Positions 60,264 through 64,000 of a stretch of DNA of 64,000 nt are shown here, in pieces (within the stretch, counting starts at the first letter, position 1; each line of letters begins with the position of its first letter). Origin of the DNA: a virus; IMG/VR virus record IMGVR_UViG_3300009105_000002, positions 1 to 64,000 of that record; one strand, written 5' to 3'. A program made the translations under genes and the position numbers. The notes under the pieces were generated by a model. It was not told where the DNA came from. It was given only the letters and a program-made list of their open reading frames with translations, and did no database searches.

Positions 60264-61247
60264 TTACGGTGCTATTCTACCAGATCTATTTCCGCAAAGT
60301 TGCCATTGACCGCCAAAGCCATTGACAAACTGCCAATAAGCGCCTGATACACATACCATAGCGCCTGTTGACTCTGCGTCATACATACAAGTTGGCCCGG
60401 CAGAAGTTACAATAATTACTGCCGAATTAGGAGCATAGACAGTAACTACTTGCCCGGGAACTCCGCCTTGTAAGTTTCTTAACTGTGTTGCGGTGCCACC
60501 AGAAGCATTCATGTAAATCATCTTTGTTTCTTTGTTGATCGTCACTACATGATTTGCAGAAGTTGCCCCTTTAGGTGGCAGAGCCACCACATTTGTATCT
60601 GCATTGAAGTTTGAAGCAACCTCAAACCATTGGCCGCCGTTCTTTACCAATTCAAGCGTGCCTGAATTAGCCAATGCAAGGTTGCCCGACCCCATTAGGT
60701 TAATCGCGCCAACGGAATTGACTACTGCTACCGCAGAACCTAACGCCAATACAGTTACATGCTGTCCATCGTAACCATTTGAAAGACTATCAATGTTAAC
60801 AGGCGCACCTGTTGATGTATTTACGGCAATTTGTGTTTTGCCGTTCACATTGATAACATCGGCAGCGATATTACTCCCCGATTGAACCGAGAGAACATAG
60901 CTTGTCTGGTTTTGACTTCTCGATATTTCATACCAAGAAGTGTTGTGTTGTATCAGGGATATTACATTGTTGTTTCCGGAAAAATCACCGGAACCGGCTA
61001 AAACAAGCTCGCCGGAATTTGCTACGCTTGTTGAACCTCCGTCAATCATTATAAGCGTTATGACCTGACCTTCCTCGCCACCATCAAAATCGGTTATAAC
61101 CGTAGCGCCTGTATTGACGGCATAAAAAACTGAACCTAACGTAACATCCGGCGTTGCATCGGATTGAGTTAACAGATTATCCGACCGCGCTTGGAAGTTT
61201 TTGTAAGGCCCGTAAGCATGCGCATATCTGGTTCTATCTGCGCTCAT
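60264..61247 (-). CDS. Beta-rich protein with about 95-residue repeats
   Basis: The 327-residue protein has three related units. Each has a VNTG or NTSTG entry, a GGxxGQVxT or GYDGQHVTV turn (FDGGEEGQVITLIMIDG, SNGYDGQHVTVLALG, GGVPGQVVTVYAP), a GSGDFSGNN or GSGNLALANSG core and an SWYEIS or QWFEVAS end. This looks like a repetitive head or tail fibre. It follows the capsid gene, separated by a strong hairpin. Confidence 0.65.
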   Translation of the reverse strand: MSADRTRYAHAYGPYKNFQARSDNLLTQSDATPDVTLGSVFYAVNTGATVITDFDGGEEGQVITLIMIDGGSTSVANSGELVLAGSGDFSGNNNVISLIQHNTSWYEISRSQNQTSYVLSVQSGSNIAADVINVNGKTQIAVNTSTGAPVNIDSLSNGYDGQHVTVLALGSAVAVVNSVGAINLMGSGNLALANSGTLELVKNGGQWFEVASNFNADTNVVALPPKGATSANHVVTINKETKMIYMNASGGTATQLRNLQGGVPGQVVTVYAPNSAVIIVTSAGPTCMYDAESTGAMVCVSGAYWQFVNGFGGQWQLCGNRSGRIAP

Positions 61248-61316
61248 TCAATCCTCCTTGTGAGATCCAAACCGCTTTTACGGAAATATGGACGCTGTTA
61301 AGCATTACCTCGGTAA

Positions 61317-61352
61317 GTGCGAGGCGGGAACAATTAAGCCCCCGCCTCGCAC
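61317..61352 (-). repeat. 12-bp perfect hairpin downstream of the phage 2 capsid gene
   Basis: GTGCGAGGCGGG and CCCGCCTCGCAC flank 12 bases, 4 bp past the stop of the capsid gene on the minus strand. No T-run follows, so it is likely an RNA-stability or attenuation element, as after the phage 1 capsid gene. Confidence 0.65.
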
Positions 61353-61355
61353 AAT

Positions 61356-62276
61356 TTACTGCCCTGTTGAATGATAAAGATTCGATGGCTTGTTAACTTC
61401 CACGCTAAATCTAAATGTTACTTTAAATTTTGCGTCGCCTGTTTCAAAATCTCCATCCTTCGCAAAGGTAATCTTGCGTCTTAGAAACGCGATTGGCCCT
61501 GACTTTCTATTTGGAGGCATAGCAACAAAAGTAAAGGCGTCGGTATCCGTCAGATACGGACTTGCTATCGGCGAAATCCCTATTCCCTTAATAGTATTGA
61601 CCGCGTTATTGCTTGACTCTGGATCATAGCCCGAATTTAACAACTCCTTTGCTTTCCAAAGGTTATTCGGGTGAACCCAAAGCTCTTTAACCTTTATGAT
61701 TTGATACTTTCCAGTATCGTCCTTCGTCGTCGTGAAGTTATCATAAGCGGTTTGAAAACTTGTTACGCCCAAATCCGCGCCCGGCGTTAAGAGATTTGAC
61801 CATGTTCCACCCCTAAGTGCCGTATGTGAATTTGAGAATACTGCTAAACCATCGCCTGCTGTATGGTTCGTGGTTGCCGTGCCATTGTTGATAAGATCGT
61901 GAACAAGAGTTTCCAAAGTCTCTCTTGCTGACGAGCCCAACTCCGCAGTAATATCTCCCATTTCCGTAGGAATATCCGGATATCTCGCGTCATCGATAAG
62001 TTCCTCACTTACCTTTCCGCCCAAACCATAAGTGATGTGGTTCCACCTTTTGGTCGGCCCTTGAACCATATCGTCGTAGACTATTCCCTGCGACTCTGGT
62101 TTTTTAGGTATCTTTCCATATCCCGCGAAATACGCAGCTTCTTCATACGCGTTTTTGGAAGGCAATACTGTTACAAGACGTTTCCAGATCTGTTCACTAT
62201 TCTTCGGCCTATACGCACTAACCGCAATAGCAAACAAACCGGGAACGACTGATTTATTAAACGTAGATCTATTCAT
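61356..62276 (-). CDS. Major capsid protein, gpT-like HK97 fold (phage 2)
   Basis: The 306-residue protein has AYFAGYGKIPKKPESQGIVYDDMVQGPTKRWNHITYGLGGKVSEELIDDARYPDIPTEMGDITAELGSSARETLETLVHDLINNGTATTNHTAGDGLAVFSNSHTALRGGTWSN-type blocks. GLAVFSNSHTALRGG corresponds to the LF..dH motif of gpT proteins. It belongs to a separate branch from the phage 1 capsid at 19640. The upstream neighbours are a decoration protein and scaffold-like proteins. Confidence 0.85.
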   Translation of the reverse strand: MNRSTFNKSVVPGLFAIAVSAYRPKNSEQIWKRLVTVLPSKNAYEEAAYFAGYGKIPKKPESQGIVYDDMVQGPTKRWNHITYGLGGKVSEELIDDARYPDIPTEMGDITAELGSSARETLETLVHDLINNGTATTNHTAGDGLAVFSNSHTALRGGTWSNLLTPGADLGVTSFQTAYDNFTTTKDDTGKYQIIKVKELWVHPNNLWKAKELLNSGYDPESSNNAVNTIKGIGISPIASPYLTDTDAFTFVAMPPNRKSGPIAFLRRKITFAKDGDFETGDAKFKVTFRFSVEVNKPSNLYHSTGQ

Positions 62277-62285
62277 CGTCCCTCC

Positions 62286-62864
62286 CTATATGCCTGCGGC
62301 ATTTAAGCCGGTAGTGATAAGTTTCTGGTGCCTGTTGATCTTAACACGCCACTTACAATAATCGCCGTAATCGTTGTCGCCATCGGCCGCATACATCGGG
62401 CCTAACAACAAAAACTGCCCTGACGAAGTTTGCACTCCGCTACGGTCTAATACTGCATTACTTAATCCGGTTGTCGTATTCCCTGTCGTAGCCAAATAGG
62501 TAAAATCTGCCAAATTGCCTACTTCACTGACAGTCAAAGCTGTTCCTCCCGTATCCTCCTCAATTATAAACTCTTGATTAGGATCGTCCGCGACACCTAC
62601 AAAAACCGGTGGTATCGTAGAACCAATTCCTTTCAGATACGGTGCGTCCTCGTAAGGACAGCTCAAACCGTCTTTTAAAAAGAGTTCCGCAGAACCTAAA
62701 ATAGCATTCGCAGAACCGCATGTAGCCGGTATGACTTTACCAGTATTGTCTAAGGCAACGGGTTGATGTAGATACATTGCTTTCGCTGTGTCCGCGCGAT
62801 AGTAATTTATCTTCACAGCACCGGGGCCCGCAGGGAATAAGCCTTTTGTAAATTGAACGTTCAT
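62286..62864 (-). CDS. Capsid decoration-like protein
   Basis: The 192-residue protein starts AVKINYYRADTAKAMYLHQPVALDNTGKVIPATCGSANAILGSAELFL, then VFVGVADDPNQEFIIEEDTGG and GNLADFTYLATTGNTTTGLSNAVLDRSGVQTSSGQFLLLGP. This pattern is known from head decoration proteins encoded just before gpT-like capsids. 9-bp gap to the capsid gene. Confidence 0.7.
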   Translation of the reverse strand: MNVQFTKGLFPAGPGAVKINYYRADTAKAMYLHQPVALDNTGKVIPATCGSANAILGSAELFLKDGLSCPYEDAPYLKGIGSTIPPVFVGVADDPNQEFIIEEDTGGTALTVSEVGNLADFTYLATTGNTTTGLSNAVLDRSGVQTSSGQFLLLGPMYAADGDNDYGDYCKWRVKINRHQKLITTGLNAAGI

Positions 62865-62866
62865 GC

Positions 62867-63580
62867 TTACTCCTCCTTTGTTTCGTCTTTACCGAAATCT
62901 CTCCCTTCCTGCAAGCCAGGGGTAGTTTCATCGTTCTCCTCGGCCTTGGAAAGTGTCGGCTTATAAAATTTCTTTGGATCTTCTTCGTGCTTACGAATCT
63001 GCACGTTTACCATATCGCTACTTTTCTGTTGAGCCTCTCTTGTTTTTGCTTCGGCTCTCCTTCTGCCCATACACGCCAATATCAAATCGCCTTTCTCTAT
63101 CGCACCCGCAACAGAAAATAGGTAATTCGGCAGTTTTGGAAAAAGTTGCCTATTTACAAAAACCCATCCTTTGTCAATTGCTTCATCAATAGCCCTCTTA
63201 CTGCGGAGGATCCAATGAAAAGCAAATTCTTGAGTATGACGCTCAAGTGGTTTTGGTAATGATAATCTGTGCCGGCCCGGCTCTTTTTCAGGCGCGGCAA
63301 CCTTGGTAACTTCTTCCAAGGTTTGAGGTTGTGTTTTCATACGCTCCGTCAAATACGTATCAACCTCAGTTATCAAAACACTTTTCGTCACATCGGGAGG
63401 CGGAGTAACCCCCTTTGGTTCAACAGGTGGAACTTTTTTTTCTTCCTTTACGGCAGGAGTAGCCTCCGGCTTTTTCTTTTTCTCTGGAAAGCCGAAAACA
63501 GGTTTTTCTTCTTTTTTGTCTTTCTTTACGCCCACGACATCTTCCGGTGTTACTATGTCGGTTTTATTTTGATCGTCCAT
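62867..63580 (-). CDS. Putative scaffold protein
   Basis: The 237-residue protein has a lysine, proline and glutamate-rich N-terminal half (GVKKDKKEEKPVFGFPEKKKK...VPPVEPKGVTPPP), a middle HTQEFAFHWILRSKRAIDEAIDKGWVFVNRQL, and an acidic C-terminal helix. The composition and position before decoration and capsid genes suggest a scaffold. Confidence 0.5.
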   Translation of the reverse strand: MDDQNKTDIVTPEDVVGVKKDKKEEKPVFGFPEKKKKPEATPAVKEEKKVPPVEPKGVTPPPDVTKSVLITEVDTYLTERMKTQPQTLEEVTKVAAPEKEPGRHRLSLPKPLERHTQEFAFHWILRSKRAIDEAIDKGWVFVNRQLFPKLPNYLFSVAGAIEKGDLILACMGRRRAEAKTREAQQKSSDMVNVQIRKHEEDPKKFYKPTLSKAEENDETTPGLQEGRDFGKDETKEE

Positions 63581-63996
63581 TATTGAACCTCTACTTTCTT
63601 TTCACCTGAATTTAATCTTTTCAGGGTAGCCGCGTAATTCTTGAGCGGTATATTATTGTGCTTACAGAAAATTATTTGCTCTTGCGTGAGAACTACTTCC
63701 CCTCCACCCGGCTTAGTCTTCGCTCCGGGCTTTAAACTTGTTTGCCTGACGTTCGTGCGCCTACTGACTTCCTTTTCAATTACCTTTTCTGCGTTAACGC
63801 CTTCCTCTTTCACTTTCAACCCTTGTTTGCGGCACTCGTCTTCCATATCCCTCATTAACATCAAAGGCCCCAAATAATTTGTTTTATAATGAGGTTTTTT
63901 ATCTAAAAGCTCGAACCAGATCTTTGCGTAATCAGAAGTTGGGTCATTTAACTCCGGATATTTCTCCAAAACCCCCTGTTTGTTTGTTTCCATCAA
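63580..63996 (-). CDS. Upstream virion gene, function unknown
   Basis: The 138-residue product starts VLEKYPELNDPTSDYAKIWFELLDKKPHYKTNYLGPLMLMRDMEDECRKQGLKVKEEG and ends NNIPLKNYAATLKRLNSGEKKVEVQ. It overlaps the scaffold-like gene by 1 bp. The ATG lies within the last bases of the window, so the frame could extend beyond it. Confidence 0.45.
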   Translation of the reverse strand: MMETNKQGVLEKYPELNDPTSDYAKIWFELLDKKPHYKTNYLGPLMLMRDMEDECRKQGLKVKEEGVNAEKVIEKEVSRRTNVRQTSLKPGAKTKPGGGEVVLTQEQIIFCKHNNIPLKNYAATLKRLNSGEKKVEVQ

Positions 63997-64000
63997 GCTA

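Noticed and set aside
1-64000. CRISPR arrays, insertion sequences or diversity-generating retroelements
   Set aside because: I saw no spaced direct repeats, no transposase or reverse transcriptase, and no template/variable repeat pair.

Overview
The window holds two different tailed double-stranded DNA phages (prophages) lying side by side in opposite orientation, with a short chromosomal or older-element remnant at the far left. Host genes are nearly absent, so the host can only be described loosely: a Gram-negative bacterium (phage-borne Sec signal peptides, a lipobox lipoprotein, sigma70-like promoters, perfect DnaA boxes). The genus cannot be read from the sequence.

Positions 1-380 carry the tail of a DUF1016/YhcG-like gene, three inverted repeats and a G-quadruplex motif. 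Then comes a 99-bp element (381-479: DnaA box, inverted repeat, dif-like XerC/XerD site) that recurs with identical spacing at 42660-42758. The two copies bound a 42.3-kb phage (phage 1). No integrase gene is visible in the window. My reading is that phage 1 is inserted in a dif-like site through the host XerC/XerD recombinase, with phage 2 next in a tandem array.

Phage 1, left to right: exported SleB-like endolysin; recombination and replication genes (PD-(D/E)XK exonuclease, RecT, SMC-like ATPase, ParB-like protein, replisome organiser-like protein); many small genes, including a cold shock protein, an ASCH protein and an acyl carrier protein homologue without its active serine; two structured-RNA candidates (one like the RNase P specificity domain, one a tRNA-like cloverleaf); ParB-methyltransferase; TerS, TerL, portal-MuF fusion, protease/scaffold, DUF2190 decoration protein and gpT-like capsid protein. 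A translationally coupled island of two methyltransferases, a pyruvyltransferase and two glycosyltransferase genes is interleaved with the neck genes. Then come the siphovirus tail genes (tail terminator, tail tube, -1 frameshifted chaperone pair, tape measure, Dit, Tal), four proteins with Sec signal peptides including a LamG adhesin, holin-like genes, and a small immunity-like region with divergent promoters (41.5-42.5 kb).

Phage 2 (42.8 kb to the right edge, mostly minus strand, incomplete) starts with two ribbon-helix-helix genes and a divergent lipoprotein metalloprotease. Its virion module, read from the right edge leftward, is: scaffold-like proteins, decoration protein, gpT-like capsid protein, appendage proteins, LamG adhesin, a probable frameshifted membrane protein, podovirus-type adaptor and beta-propeller tail proteins, and internal virion proteins ending in a 2354-residue polyvalent protein. 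Terminase and portal are not in the window and probably lie beyond position 64000. The LamG gene and perhaps a multi-span membrane protein are shared by both phages, pointing to a common host and gene exchange.
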